A DNA stretch of 64,000 nt from Agriotes lineatus. Taxonomy: Eukaryota > Arthropoda > Insecta > Coleoptera > Elateridae. Below the pieces are notes generated by a model, which was not told the DNA's origin, made no database searches, and saw only the letters and a program-made list of their open reading frames with translations. Location: NCBI GenBank assembly GCA_940337035.1, contig CALNHX010007629.1:1-64000 (forward strand), given 5' to 3'. Shown piece by piece: positions 1 through 12,838 of this stretch; within the stretch, counting starts at the first letter, position 1; the number at the start of each line of letters is the position of its first letter. The translations under genes were made by a program, and so were the position numbers.

Positions 1-3000
1 TGCAGGGAAAACTACATAAAATGTACGATATTTGAACACCTGGGCATCTTAAGTTTTTATTTGAAATGCCAGCACAAGCAGATCAATAGATGGATAATAT
101 TCTCGGATATTCGCTATGCAATTAGTGGGTGCTCCTGTAAACCAGTATTGCCTGATTCAAGCTTTCCAGAATTACGTTAATGAGACGACAGATTGCTTTA
201 AGTAAGTAGAGCAATTAGGAAAGTGTAGACCTACTAATTAGTCGTTACCCGAAGCCCTTAATAGTTACGCAGCCGATTAATACGTGATGAAGTAATTATC
301 AATCTTGAGGAACATAAACGTATTAGTGTCACAAAGGTTTCAAAAGAAAATGTATTATCCTGTCAACGCATGTGTGTAACGCTACGCCCCGATGAGAATG
401 CCACTGATTTTCGTTTTGCTCGTTACAAAACGTAAAGATTTGTTGAAAATAGAAGGGCTGAAAATATAATAATTCGTTTTGTTCAACAAAGATTTGTCAT
501 TCTGGTAAATCCACCTAACCGCATAAGGTTCCCTGGAGGCATAATTTAATTAAAGCCACAATCCCGGAAAATTAAAATGCCGCAGTAGAAATGTCTTTCA
601 CAAGGATATTCATGCAGTACTTGCATACAGGAATCGTGGTTACAAAATTAAATTGGCGTTTCTTATCTTAGCTACCACGATGAGTACGAGATGTAATTTC
701 AGAAAACGGATCATTACTGGAAGAACGGCATTCTACTTTCTTGTGTCAAATCAATTGAAATGTTACGATAATGGGATCGCATTGATCTGGCGTGGTAATC
801 GTTGATAACTTCCTAACCAATTTTCGGCGTTATCTGTCACACGCTGGATTGGTTTATTATTCAAAATTGAGTAACTCGACGTGCTTTAAATTTATGCTGA
901 GGAAAGTCAAATTTTTAAAGGTTTTGCGTTATAAATCTACCGTTGTCAGTGTTGCATTTTCGAATCGTAATTACTTCACCTAAATTTACAAACCTAGTTA
1001 GTTTTTTGTTATTATGCAAATATTACACCTGCAACCACCTCTTTAGAACATTTCCGAATTAACATGCGCGAAGTTCGTTTATTTTGTTCTATAAGTGAAT
1101 CAAAATATAGTCACAGATTCTTTTCTACGGCTGTATATTAGCTACTTAATTTTTTCATGATTATTGTTTATTTCCCAATAATTTGAAAATGTGAAAAGTA
1201 AATTGTACACAATTTCAATACATCTGATAAAACTAGTATGAACCTTTAATTGTAATATTTTCCACAACAGTAATATTGAATAGCTATTAATCATAGGTGT
1301 TTTTGAAATTACTCTATTTTTAGTACGCTCGATTACAGAAGAAATTATCATTTCCCTGAGATTAAAATCGTTTAACCTTCAAACTACGTACTCAAATATA
1401 TTGTAAAGGAAATGTGCATGTATCTAACAATTTTTCATTTGATTCACAATACACAATGTTATTTTATATTAGGTAGATACATATTATCAGGATTAGAGAA
1501 AGTGCTTCGCATTTATACATGCAAAGTTTAATATTTACTTTTAAATTAATGCATGTAATAAGTACACGGTGTAATAACTGTGCCCATTGTGGATTGTTTC
1601 AAATCTAGAACTAACAATACTTAATTAAAGACGGCTAGATATTAAGCCTAATTGCCACTAAAATCTACATCAGAGAGCATTTTAATACTTTCCAAGTAAA
1701 ATTTCTTCCACGAAGCATTTTTACACGGTCATGAGAACGGAGATAATATAATTTAGAGCGTACCTCTGGTTGGTCGACGTAAACTTTGTCATAATTGTGA
1801 TTATAAGATCACCGCAAGTTCACCAGACCAAATAATTGCTAGTCTTATCCAGTTCTTAGTATGTCGGTTTATTTATTACTTGCCTCTAACTTTGGTTTGC
1901 TTAATTATAAGTTTATTTCACATTTTCATATTAAAACCGCTTTAAAATACTTTATTCGCGTATTGTTTAGTTCACATTCGTGGCGTTAAATTACTTCTTA
2001 GAGTTTCTTAACTTTATAGATCAGATAACATAGTTCGCAGAGCCCTAGAATTTCTATGCAATTTAAGTGGAGTTTTATTTATATAGTTAAAAATTGTTTT
2101 TTATATTGTTTGGCGTTTATAAATAACGTTGACACACTGAAACCATAGTTACAATAAATGTCGACATAGTTTTACGTTAAATAATAATAAATCAAACGCT
2201 AGGAATTATGTTTAATTATTATAAACGGATATTTGTTGCAAGTGATGTCTTCACAGTACATTATCATCTATACGTAACAGCACTGACATTTGTATGTTAG
2301 ACCAAGGAAATGGCAGTTTAAGTATTGGTTGTAATACATAATAGATTTTCAAAGACTTTCTTGTAGGCGGCAGAGATTTATACACAATTGAAATGGGTCC
2401 CCAACTTAATAGGATTAATTATGCTGGTGCTAAGCCCGACTGGATCAACAAGGGAAAGTTTTGTTAGCTTTTGTGTAGTCCTTCAGCTTTGATGGCCAAC
2501 AAAGGATTTACTTAGGGTATTAAGTCTAATGATTGTTCCGAAGATCGTCGTGTATTGCAGGACGACTGATTACTCATAATTCATTAGCAGGATAGAGATT
2601 TGCTTTTGTCTCCTTCATTGGCACACACCAAGATCATTAGCGAGAGGTATTTTTTTAAAAAATTATTATTATTCCCTTAGTGGTCATCACCAAGAGCTTC
2701 ATTAAAATAAAACGAATTCTGTTCTATGAAATTAATGAATGTATTTGCGATATATCTGTATATACCAGAGCACATTTTAAAATATGTACGTATACCTTTC
2801 TGGTTTAAATGCAGATAAGCACAATTTATATGATTAAAGTGGTTACCCTAGCAGAGCAGTTACGCGATTGGGTTTCTGGAAATCGTTCAACTTATCTGAT
2901 CTACGCTCCTTTCTGAAACTGTAATCGAAAAATGTGTTCTGAAAAACTGCGTGGAGTTTACACAGGTATAGACAGTACTATATTTTAAATTCCTTTCTAC

Positions 3001-6000
3001 GATTTAGCTACCATAACTTAAGTACAATTGTAATAAATTACAACACAAATAATGTGCGACCCAAATCCTTTACGCAATATGCGCTTCCGAGCAGATTTTT
3101 GTTGCAGCTTCTGCTTCATTTCATAATATCATTTCCAGCTGCCAAGTCGCGAAGATTTTCCTTTATAAGCCACAGAAATTGCCTCATAAATTTTAACAGA
3201 AAAGAAACAGCTTAGCATTCAGTATACACAGAACATTTTAATTAGGTGCTCATAAATTCAATAAAAATCATTTGTGCTCGTCCATGTAGCCGGGCTCGTA
3301 TATAAAGTTATGTGCAAAAGCTTTTTCTAAAGCATTAATTAGTTCATTAAAGCTTCGCGTCTCCGCGTGACACTTGATCTGTATAAATTTATCATTTTTA
3401 TGTCTAACTGCTGTCATCTAATATACGCCCTTATCGAATTTTTCCGGCACTTTTTTGCGTTTATTCCTATTACAAAGTTGGAATATTTTACATAATGATA
3501 TTTAAACCCCTCGTACTTCGTTGTTTAAATGCTTATTTCGAAAACAAAAACGAAAGTTGTTTCTTGACTGTAAAATTACTATAAATACAAAAAAGATGAG
3601 CCTTTTGTTTCAGTCGATTATTTTACATTTACGGTAGATATACAATTATAAAGGTAATATATCAACGCGTTATTTAAATCCACTTTACCGGTATTCGCTA
3701 GGGAAGGAATTTCCCGCTTCTCGGGCATCATTTCATATATGAGTATTCCCAACATATTCTCTTTACGACCTTAGCAGCCTTTTCCATTTTACGAATGACT
3801 GAACTCAGAAGAGCTTCGCCAATAGTAGGGCACAGCCAATTTCGCTTCTCTTTGACATACATATCAATTTCATGCATAAAATGTAATCTGTATTAATAAC
3901 AGCTCCTTTCGTTAAATTGTGCCATTTTATATATGTGTATTCTCATTTGCATGCTTGAATCAGAAATTGGGATAGAAAATGGTATTCGTTGTAGGTAATT
4001 ATACTTCAGGTTTAGAACTTTCAGTGGTTTTGCTTTATATATTTATAGATTAGTATTTAAATGGTGAGAGTAAAATAAGAGTTTGGATTGATTTTCAGCA
4101 AACGGTTTAATGTTCATATAAATTTCGGTTTTATGGCGAATACTCATATAATGTTGGAATATTATTTTCCAATTACACTAAGTGCTTAGTTTGGTTTCAG
4201 ATATATAGTCCACACCCATAATATAAAATAGTTCCACCTTGTATGTTAAATATTGATTCACCTAATAATCAATATTGTACAATAAAACAATACACAAGGT
4301 ATATAAAAAGTTTAAGTGTATATTTGGAAAATCACATAGTGCCGAATTAACTTAATTTATTTATACTCAAAAATGTAGCTCTTCCACATTTAAACGGTTA
4401 GTAGATAAACAATTAATAATGTTTTCATTGTAGAAACAATAAAAGCGATTATTCTTGTCTCTATGCTGTGAAGGCTCAAATTTCTCTTATTAATAGCTGG
4501 TAAAGCTTAGAGATGATTATTTTTCAATGCTATTCTTAGAATTAGATGATCAAATAAATAAATAAATTATAACCGTTATTCGTTATCAAAATTTCTTTCT
4601 CTTAAGCTTGCATAAACTTCAGTCCTTTCTAATTCAGATTGACTTAACTTATAATATATTTGGTTATGTACTTTCTTATGTATTCTTGATCTGATGGTAT
4701 AATAACTGCATACGGTTAATTAAATTTTCAAAAACTAGCTCAGTTAATAGTTCATTTTAGCGTGGCACTCTATTCTCAAGTCGACATGTGCATCGTAATT
4801 ATTCTTAATTCAAAATTATGTTTAAAATTAAAATTAAGTACGTTGTTTTCTTTTAACTTACATATTGTCAGTTCATCAACTATTTTATTTAAAAAAACCC
4901 GATGAACACTTTTTCTCCTTTATTTCAGGTAATTATTTATCAGCTTTCTGTTTATAATACATATTAATCATGTAGATCCCTTTAAACTTTTACGGACGAA
5001 CCTCCACCTAGCTACAACAATGTATCCAACATCTAATGATCCATGACATCGATCTTTATACTTCCACAAGTATCTAGCTGTCCACCTCTAACTTGTCCAG
5101 CGTAATGGTTGTTTACAAATGATAAACAACCATGTTAAACTTTACACCTCTGTATATCTCTGCATACAACTGTTTAGCTCCATACACAGCAACGGTTGCA
5201 TACAAATAATAACGACGAACTTCACACTGGTGAAGATCCTCTATTATTTGGGTAATATTTTACTTCTTCCAAATGTTAGAAAAAATTTCATTATTCCTGT
5301 AATTGTACTGTATTTAGAATTAATCGAATTAAAATCAACTGGATACTTATTATTGTTCTACATACCATTTCCGTGTATTTTATTTTCAATTAAAAATAAT
5401 AATTCTCACTTGATATTTTTAATATCTACTTATTCCCTAGAATGCAGCTTAGTTACGAATTTTACATGATTACCAATGTTTGCATAAATAATTCATATTA
5501 TCAATTTCAAAAAATATTAAAGTTTTTTATGTTAAACTGCATTTTAAATTGCGCTTTATTAAATAGTTTAGCGTTTATAAAGGGGCTCTTTATTTCACTA
5601 GTGTATAATGATAAACTAAATTGTCCTGATGGCTCAATGTCAAAACGTGGAATTGAAAAAGCGATACCATTGCATACAAAGCAATTTTACTTATATTATC
5701 ATAGGCTTCCGCCTATGTATCTTCAATAACCTCCATTTCTTATGGCATCAGTTTTAAAATTTAATAAAGAACATGGAAAAACTTCAAAATTGTTCACAGT
5801 ATTCGAAAAAAAACACTTTGAAATTAAATTAAATATTTTAAACGATCTTTGAACCTAACCGACACTTTAGAAAATTACTGCCAATTTAATATTTGGAAAC
5901 AGTCTAACATAAAATATTGTATACAACTCGTACATAATAGGCTGAAATTATATACCTACTAGATGTATAAACTACATTAAAGAAAGTAATTATATAAGTC

Positions 6001-8690
6001 CCATATTAAATATACTTTTATATATTATTTATATTTTATTATTATTTCTCTTTTTATTATGAATAGTGAATCAACCATTATTCTTCCATTATTACTTTAA
6101 CATCATATAAGTAAGTACAGAATCATAACAATTTAGTATTATATATTTAGTCATAAGTCCCGAATTGTTTCAAATTGGTATTCAAAAGTATTTAATTCAT
6201 ATGTTTTAATTGTGATTTTTATAAATACTTAATTATTTTGTCAAATAAGCTTAGAAACAGGAAGTTGCCATTATAAAAATGCAAAGCTATTGACTGTCGG
6301 TGACTTAGAAACATGCATTCCAGGTAACCCCACTTGGGTGAAAAGTTAGGTTATAATAATACGTGTGTAAACATTGCAAAAGATAATTAAAAAGTTATGC
6401 CAGCCTACGCATGACAGCATATTCCAGCTTTTGCAATTTCTAGACCTTTTCTTCAATTCTGGGTCGTGCGTTGTGTTAATAAGGTTGTTCGTGATAGCTA
6501 CTCAACATATGGAAGCCAGTTTCCCTACAGTGAAAACACTAGATTCAATTAGAATTTTGTTGGATACCATCACATTTCAGCATTTCCGGAAATGAACAAT
6601 CAGATTGAGATGCCAAAGAAGAGGCACCTCTTGGTGACACCTATTATTTCAAAAATTTACTAGCAAAAGACGTTAAGAACACAATGCCAACGTTCAAGAA
6701 AGATGGCAAAAATATTGGACAAGCACGGAAAACAATAAATTAAAGATAAAACCTACAATTAAACCACGGGAAAACGTATAACAAAAGTAGGACGGAGGAG
6801 CAAAATTTAACAAGAATCTATTGGCCACACACGTTTAACTCGCTAACACCTTTTTAATAATATTACAGGTCCAAACTTATATGACTCATGTGGGGAATAA
6901 ATCACTGTAAACCACATTATGATCAAATGTACAAAATACATGGCAGCAAGCGACAGTCTACAATTGTCAGACTAACCAACTGAAGCACTCCCGAACGACC
7001 GGTTGAGTTAGTATAAAATTTAAAAAATACTTAAATGACTGGACTATATAACTAAACTTAGAATAGAATAAGTGTACATCATATTTAATTATTATATGTC
7101 AAAGCTGAATCCTACCTTGATCGCTAGGATAAATTTCGGAAAATTAGAATTTTTAATCAATCATAATAGGCAGGTATTCAAAGATAGTAAGGTAATACAA
7201 ATAGGTAGTTTACGTGATTTAAGGGTCTGTACAAACCGCCAAAACTCCATAGAAGATATTTAGGTGTATTAAATTCAAGTAAAATACACTGCATTTCTAA
7301 TTATAAAAAAATCAATAAATAAATCGGGATTATGCACTGGGAATCGGTTCGGGCGAAGTTTATTAATTCCCGATTGAAGCATCAGCTGCCACTCGAAAAA
7401 ACCATTTAATGACGGGATTCACGTATAGCGTCGCATTCGTCAAAGATGCATTTCCGTAACATGACGCATTGATGAATAAAATCAAGCGTATCGCATTAAA
7501 AAATATGGTCTTCACATAACCGCCGAGTGGGCGTATAAATCAATGAAATTGTCCATTTACTATTTTACTTAATATACTACATATAAATTATCAAAGAATG
7601 TACACTGGTAAACAACTGACGTTTTATTACTAGTTACCAAACTAGAATTAATTTAAAATGTGCATTCGAGCGCATCAGGAAGCATAAGCATGTCCAAGCT
7701 AGAACGGTTCTGTGCTACCTGGTGATATGGTTTTTCTTCAGGGTGGGACGCGCTGCTTAACAGAGTTTAGGCCGAATTGTACGACATTTCGAAAAATATT
7801 ATCCGAGATAACGTGAAACACATCGGGGTTACTTGAAGAATGGGAAAAGAAGGAGCCTGAAAATACATTCGAACAAACTTTATCTCACGTGAAGGTAAAT
7901 ATAATAGTGCACAACTTAGATGGTTTTACTTCTAAAATAGCATGAAAATCTTAAATCAAACAGCCAGTCGCAGTTATTCAATAATCCACAACACCAAATC
8001 TGTACCTGTACCTGTCACTAAATTAAGCCTCAAAAAGGCATCCCACAGTCTCAGAAGTAAAAACTTCCAGAAACCGGCACATAACACTACACTGAAGTTG
8101 CGTGCGCAAACTTCTAAAACCAACTCGAAATCTCAAAAGTTACTAAAACCCGCATACGCAGCTCGATATATACAACGGCGTTTAAAGTAGCCAAGTGTCA
8201 AATTCAAAAATCACCGACCACTACAAAGACGTTTAAAGTAGCCAGATGTGTTATAATGCTGGAAGAAATATATGTTACGACACTCTCAAGGAGATTCGAA
8301 TAGCAATTAGTAATTATCGTTTACTTCGTTGTAATAATTCGATTACGTCGCCAACAATAAGGCACCATGACCACAATCAGTTGCACGATTTATCGCCATA
8401 GCTCCTATTCGGATTAAATGAAATGCTTATGGGCTGTGGCAGCTTCAACCGAAACCCTCACTGTCGAGTTCTACTGGGTAGATGACCAGGCACAGATGAT
8501 TAGATTGCCAGTGTACTCCATAAATAAATAGAAGTAAAAAAATGCTAAACGAATGCATCAAGTTATGCAGTAGCAAAGAATTTCAAAACCTGCTCTCAGA
8601 GATAGCAATTACACCTTAACATTTTCACAAAAATGATATTGTCAAGTTGACAAATATGCTTTTATTAAAAGAAGAATAAATCAAAGGTAA
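1..8690. other. AT-rich stretch with no supported gene
   Basis: I read both strands and saw no domain, splice-bounded exon or terminal repeat that I could defend. The longest frames (116 codons at 5119-5469, 95 codons at 5442-5729, 73 codons at 6374-6595, 82 codons at 7942-8190) are low-complexity or rich in Lys/Ser, overlap one another and resemble no family I know. A short direct repeat (GTTTAAAGTAGCCA) occurs near 8179 and again near 8230. The stretch could be intron or intergenic DNA. Confidence 0.5.
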
Positions 8691-8739
8691 GAATACAATA
8701 TACGTGAGGCCCCTAAGATACTTACAGGCCGCACATATG

Positions 8740-9000
8740 CATAATATACTTTTATCTACTCCTATTGTATAATGGCCAATGCAGCCAATCATAAAATTAT
8801 ATTTTCATAATTCATTACTTTGCAGCCAATCATAAAATTCTATTTTCATTGTTCAATAGGTTGTAGAATGTATAGCCAATCACAAAATTTATTCTTATTA
8901 TGAAATGACTTTTGTAGTTGACAGTTGTCACAAATGTCTTAATTCGGAAATATGAACAAAAAACTCCTACTGTATAGGAGTAGATCAAGTATCGTATTAT
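8740..9000. mobile_element. Small inverted-repeat element (MITE-like) with internal tandem repeat
   Basis: The ends form an imperfect inverted repeat of about 30 bp: the left arm (8740-8770) contains ATCTACTCCTATTGTA and the right arm (8971-9000) contains its near complement, TGTATAGGAGTAGAT. Inside are three copies of AGCCAATCATAAAATT or a close variant, near 8784, 8826 and 8875, separated by AT-rich spacers. There is no coding capacity. The arrangement suggests a non-autonomous DNA element, but no clear target duplication was found. Confidence 0.45.
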
Positions 9001-9107
9001 ATTCGCGATTATGGCCATTATTCCCTCAGATGACTTACGCCACTCGCTTTCGGCTCGTGGCTCAAATGTCATCTTCGTGAATAATGGCTGTCATAATCGC
9101 TCAAATA
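9001..9107. repeat. Hairpin-forming repeat with a GC-rich apex
   Basis: The segment folds on itself: GCGATTATGGCCATTATTC on the left pairs with GAATAATGGCTGTCATAATCGC-like sequence on the right, TCAGATGACTT pairs with AAATGTCATCT-like sequence, and the apex contains the self-complementary words GCCACTCGC and GCTCGTGGC. It abuts the preceding inverted-repeat element and may be part of the same composite. I associate similar apex sequences with insect repeats, but that is from memory only. Confidence 0.45.
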
Positions 9108-9706
9108 ATAATATACTATTAAAAACCTCAACACCACATTTACAGCATCGCAGCTCACTTGACAATGGAGACGACCTCTTCGAACAGGATATTTAAAAAC
9201 TGAAAATTCTGACATTGTTAATTTACAACAATAGTTCCAAATTATCAAAAACTTTGGTACTACGGAAAAGCTGTATTAAACCTCAATTATGAGTTATGGA
9301 AGATATCTTATATTTAGTAATTTTCTTAAAATCGGTATACTTGTGCTTAGGTTGGTACTATTATGTCTTATGTTTTCTATGGAAAATCAGTTATTTACAT
9401 TTCTATTTTATATGAACTCGATACAACAGGAACTGACATTCTTAAATCTTTTATGTTTGGCTAACTTTTGAAAAACCTAAACTAATTCTTGTTTATATCT
9501 CAAACTACACCACTTTCTTTAAGTTGAATTATAGTACACTATTGTTTGTAATATACGTTACGCTTAATCTGTGAAATTTCGCAGTTCGTGAAATGGGCAT
9601 TGCATCTGCCAAATTCGAGTAATAGAAAAAATCAAACTTTGCAGTTGCTCATTTTGTGAAATATACATTATTAGACTTATTGGTTATACGGATGGGGCCA
9701 CAATTA

Positions 9707-9894
9707 TAACGGGTGTTCATAAACAGTCGTCATCCCAGTAGGTTTTGACTTCAGAAACGTATGTCTATTAAAATTGAGAAAAAATGCGCTATGACAGTAC
9801 TCAATGACGTTTCATTGTGTTGTACGAATTAATCAAAGACATAACATTTTTTTTTAAGGCAACTGGAATGACGACTGTATATGAACACCCGTTA
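9707..9894. mobile_element. MITE, about 188 bp, TA-flanked
   Basis: The terminal inverted repeats read TAACGGGTGTTCATAAACAG on the left and its near complement, ending CCCGTTA, on the right. They extend for about 25 bp (…AGTCGTCAT / ATGACGACT…). TA dinucleotides flank both ends, as expected for Tc1/mariner-type insertion. No protein-coding frame is present. Confidence 0.65.
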
Positions 9895-9896
9895 TA

Positions 9897-10110
9897 TAAC
9901 AGCAATGAGATAACATGAATAACAAAATAGAATGCTTGAGTAAGAAAGGGATGGCCATACGAAGAAATTATTTTAGTAGACATGTTTAGTTGACAAATGT
10001 CATAATTAAATTAAGTGTCAAGCCTTCTCGAATATTTGCTACTAAGTTTATCTCTTTCTTACTCAAGCAATACGGGTAATTTTCTTGTTCATGTTATCTC
10101 ATTGCTGTTA
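9897..10110. mobile_element. MITE, about 214 bp, abutting the previous one
   Basis: The outer arms read TAACAGCAATGAGATAACAT and its complement, ATGTTATCTCATTGCTGTTA. An inner pair, CTTGAGTAAGAAAG and CTTTCTTACTCAAG, continues the fold after an indel. TATA flanks both sides. It inserted at, or was the target of, the neighbouring elements. It is non-coding. Confidence 0.65.
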
Positions 10111-10114
10111 TATA

Positions 10115-11801
10115 CAGTGTGTACATAAAGTACGGAATAAATTCATTATCTAGAAAAGGGAAAGCTTTTCGGAAAAATTTTCAGACATGTCAACCTTTGT
10201 TTTAAGATGCGCATCTTTTGACGTTCTAGTCGCATTGGTGACATCATTACTGTTCCGGATATGACGTCATCGACATTTTTTTCAAATGGCAACCACTATT
10301 TTTGACAGCGCCATTTAAAAGATCATATTTTTCTGCCCACAACACATCAAAAGTTTTGTCATGTTACATAAGAAAATTTTCGATAAAATTAATGTTATAG
10401 TGATTTAAAATTAATTTATTTTATTCAGTTAATTGAACAAACTAATTAATTCTGGGGACTCTAAAATGTGAAGATCTGTTGAAAACTCAATTTGTAATTT
10501 TTGAGGTGAATCCAATACTTCCTTTATCGTAAAAGGAAGTAAAAAACATGAAAAGTCATAGTGACAATTTGGAAAGTACCGAAAGATCAAATGTTTTACG
10601 TTTGGCAGTACTGAAGTGTATTGTCAGTCTATGTCAAATTCGAGAGGTTAATAGGTTAAGTTTTGTTTGTTATTTGACACAGATTGACGCAAAACTTAAC
10701 GTACAAATTTCGAATTTGGCATAGCTTGACAGTGCTACCAACACTGCAGTAGTAAGTGACATGACTTTATTCCACTAGTGGGATGAAACCATGTCACTTA
10801 CTACTGCAGTGTTGGTAGCACTGTCAAGCTATGCCAAATTCGAAATTTGTACGTTAAGTTTTGCGTCAATCTGTGTCAAATAACAAACAAAACTTAACCT
10901 ATTAACCTCTCGAATTTGACATAGACTGACAACACACTTCAGTACTGCCAAACGTAAAACATTTGATCTTTCGGTACTTTCCAAATTGTCACTATGACTT
11001 TTCATGTTTTTTACTTCCTTTTACGATAAAGGAAGTATTGGATTCACCTCAAAAATTACAAATTGAGTTTTCAACAGATCTTCACGTTTTAGAGTCCCCA
11101 GAATTAATTAGTTTGTTCAATTAACTGAATAAAATAAATTAATTTTAAATCATTTCTTCTTCTTCTTCCTTCTTCTTCTTAGGCATATGCCTGTTTTTTC
11201 TTCGATTACTTTGCCTATCTTTACTCTTTGCTTAGGTTGTCGCTCCATCTTTTTCTTGGTCTTCCTACGCTGCGGTTTCCTATTGGCGACTTGTCTCTAG
11301 CTATTTTGACTATTCTTTTTTCGTCCATCCTATTTATGTGCTCGTTCCATTCATGCTTTCTTTTTAATGTCCACTCATTGATGTTCTCTACGTTGCATGT
11401 CCTCCTTATATTTTCACTCCTCTCCCTGTCCAATAGCGTTTTCCCAACAACTCGACGCAGTACTTTCATCTCGCTTGTTTCTAACATTCTTTTTGTTTTT
11501 GAGGTGTTTTAAATCACTATAACATTAATTTTATCGAAAATTTTCTTATGTAACATGACAAAACTTTTGATGTGTTGTGGGCAGAAAAATATGCTCTTTT
11601 AAATGGCGCTGTCAAAAATAGTGGTTGCCATTAGAAAAAAATGTCGATAACGTCATATCCGGAACAGTAATGATGTCACCAATGCGACTAGAACGTCAAA
11701 AGATGCGCATTTTAAAACAAAGGTTGACATGTCTGAGGATTTTTCCGAAAAGCTTTCCCTTTTCTAGATAATGAATTTATTCCTTACTTTATGTACACAC
11801 G
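10115..11801. mobile_element. Long-TIR foldback element, TA-flanked, about 1.3 kb without its insertion
   Basis: The left arm (10115 to about 10762) is almost the exact inverted complement of the right arm (about 10783-11801, minus a 364-bp insertion). The ends read CAGTGTGTACATAAAGTA and, on the complement of the right side, CGTGTGTACATAAAGTAAGG, each next to TATA. The small loop lies around 10763-10782 between GTGACATG and CATGTCAC. CAGTG-like ends with TA flanks point to Tc1/mariner mobilisation. There is no transposase, so the element is non-autonomous. If transcribed it would form a hairpin with arms of roughly 640 bp. Confidence 0.7.
11153..11506 (-). mobile_element. 5'-truncated LINE 3' end inserted in a foldback arm
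   Basis: A 10-bp target duplication, TTTTAAATCA, lies at 11143-11152 and 11507-11516. On the minus strand the insert encodes the C-terminal tail of a non-LTR reverse transcriptase: words such as EMKVLRRVVGKTLLDRERS, ENIRRTC and GNRSVGRPRKRWSDN follow the insect LINE tail pattern. The coding tail is followed by a short stem (AGGCATATGCCT) and a GAA-rich 3' end. The opposite foldback arm lacks the insert and so gives the empty site. Target-primed reverse transcription with 5' truncation explains all of this. Confidence 0.75.
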
Positions 11802-12103
11802 TATAATTGTGGCCCTATCGGTATATTTGATTTTGCATACTTTTGTAACTCGATCAGTCGCTTATTTCACAGAATTGGCAAAAATTTCTGCTGACAAATT
11901 ATGAACATTTCTGCTTAATACATGAAATCAGCAGATACAGTGCCGGTTTTACAGAATAGGCAAAATTTTGCTCATTTCACGAATTGAGAAATTTTACAGA
12001 TTAGGCGTAATATATATACAGGGTACCCGAAAAAGACTGCCCATAGCTTCGCAGGGTGTTTCGAATTATTTTAAGTAGTAAAGTTTATATAAAGCTATAG
12101 GTG

Positions 12104-12290
12104 GGTAGGTGGCTAGCTTTGACCGACAAAAATGAGGAACAGTTCCCTTATTAAAGGTTAACGACTACCTCAGGTGTTAGCATGGTAACCGGAGAGCCTA
12201 CGATTTTTAAAATCCCGGTGTAGTGGCTAGGAATCGAACCCGGTCTGGCCTCCTGAAAATCAAGCATGCTGTTGCTCGGCCATGTGCTCT
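12104..12290 (-). mobile_element. tRNA-derived SINE, copy 1 (head and body, 3' tail missing)
   Basis: On the minus strand the head has an A-box-like TGGCCGAGCAACAGC (12268-12282) and a B box, GGGTTCGATTCC (12230-12241), about 27 bases apart as in RNA polymerase III tRNA promoters. The body (12104-12200) is shared with the copy at 50390-50557: both contain GTTAACGACTACC, AGGTGTTAGC and GTAGGTGGCT. The GAA-rich 3' tail seen in copy 2 is absent, so this copy is 3'-truncated or rearranged. A free-standing tRNA gene is unlikely because the acceptor-stem pairing is poor and the element body continues. Confidence 0.6.
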
Positions 12291-12442
12291 CTGCAAAGCC
12301 AGAAATTTGAGCTGTAGTCTTAAATGGAACATACGTACAACAAAAACTCGTAATAGAGCGTTTTATATGCGGTCTAATGGCATAACAATGCATTTATGTG
12401 CGAGTATAAACAATTACTGTGTGAATTAACGATTATGTAGTG

Positions 12443-12838
12443 CTACGCATATGTGGCTCCAGTAGCATAAACGGTTTGTGGAGCACATGAAGGGTCTACA
12501 TAACACCGATGAAGCACGAGCAGAGCACAGAATACCTGAAGGTCACTATCGCATTTCTCCAAAGGACCTGCATATATGTACGAGTTGGTCGACAAATGCG
12601 GACTAGTTTTAGGACAATTTCCAAAAAGGGCAGACAACACTAACAAAGCCGTGGTAAAGATGTCGATGCACCCTTGTAAACAAGCAAACCCATGAGATGC
12701 GAGAAGATGCAAAATTGTACCTTGCATAGCTGTAACCGGATCAACTCCGAACAGGTGTATTTCCATGTCAACCATACAAGGTTTACTTAAGAGGTGTATT
12801 CCAGCTTCTTCGCTTAGTAACTCAGCTAAAACGTACAC
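12443..12838 (-). CDS. Unidentified 131-codon open frame, possible exon
   Basis: An uninterrupted minus-strand frame with balanced, protein-like composition (many Leu, Ala and Cys; phrases such as LLSEEAGIHLLSKP and GCIDIFTTALLVL). I do not recognise it. In its own direction it is preceded by TGTACGTTTTAG, a plausible 3' splice site, and a possible 5' splice site, CAG|GTATTC, lies inside it near 12540. It could therefore be an internal exon of a minus-strand gene or a remnant of a larger coding sequence. The mean hydrophobicity of the central part suggests at most one weak membrane segment. No homology claim is made. Confidence 0.25.
   Translation of the reverse strand: MYVLAELLSEEAGIHLLSKPCMVDMEIHLFGVDPVTAMQGTILHLLASHGFACLQGCIDIFTTALLVLSALFGNCPKTSPHLSTNSYIYAGPLEKCDSDLQVFCALLVLHRCYVDPSCAPQTVYATGATYA

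Larger units (their letters stand above)
9550..12019. mobile_element. Outer palindromic element, interrupted by nested insertions
   Basis: The left arm (about 9550-9706) and right arm (about 11802-12019) are inverted relatives. The left terminus reads TTACGCTTAATCTGTGAAAT and the complement of the right terminus reads TTACGCCTAATCTGTAAAAT. Both continue with a TTCGTGAAATG word, and the inner edges read GGGGCCACAATTATA and TATAATTGTGGCCC. The original centre has been opened by three further palindromic elements placed end to end (9707-9894, 9897-10110, 10115-11801), each separated by TATA. No coding sequence belongs to the outer element itself. It is best read as an old foldback or MITE used as a landing site. 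Confidence 0.6.

Noticed and set aside
5119..5729. Overlapping frames of 116 and 95 codons
   Set aside because: Hydrophobic, AT-driven composition, mutual overlap and no motif or splice context. Expected by chance in sequence this AT-rich.
9865..9930. A single large hairpin covering 9707-10110
   Set aside because: The arms pair only within 9707-9894 and within 9897-10110, so these are two abutting elements and not one.
12216..12290. A genuine tRNA gene on the minus strand
   Set aside because: The A and B boxes are present but no closed cloverleaf could be drawn, and the sequence continues into a body shared with another SINE copy.
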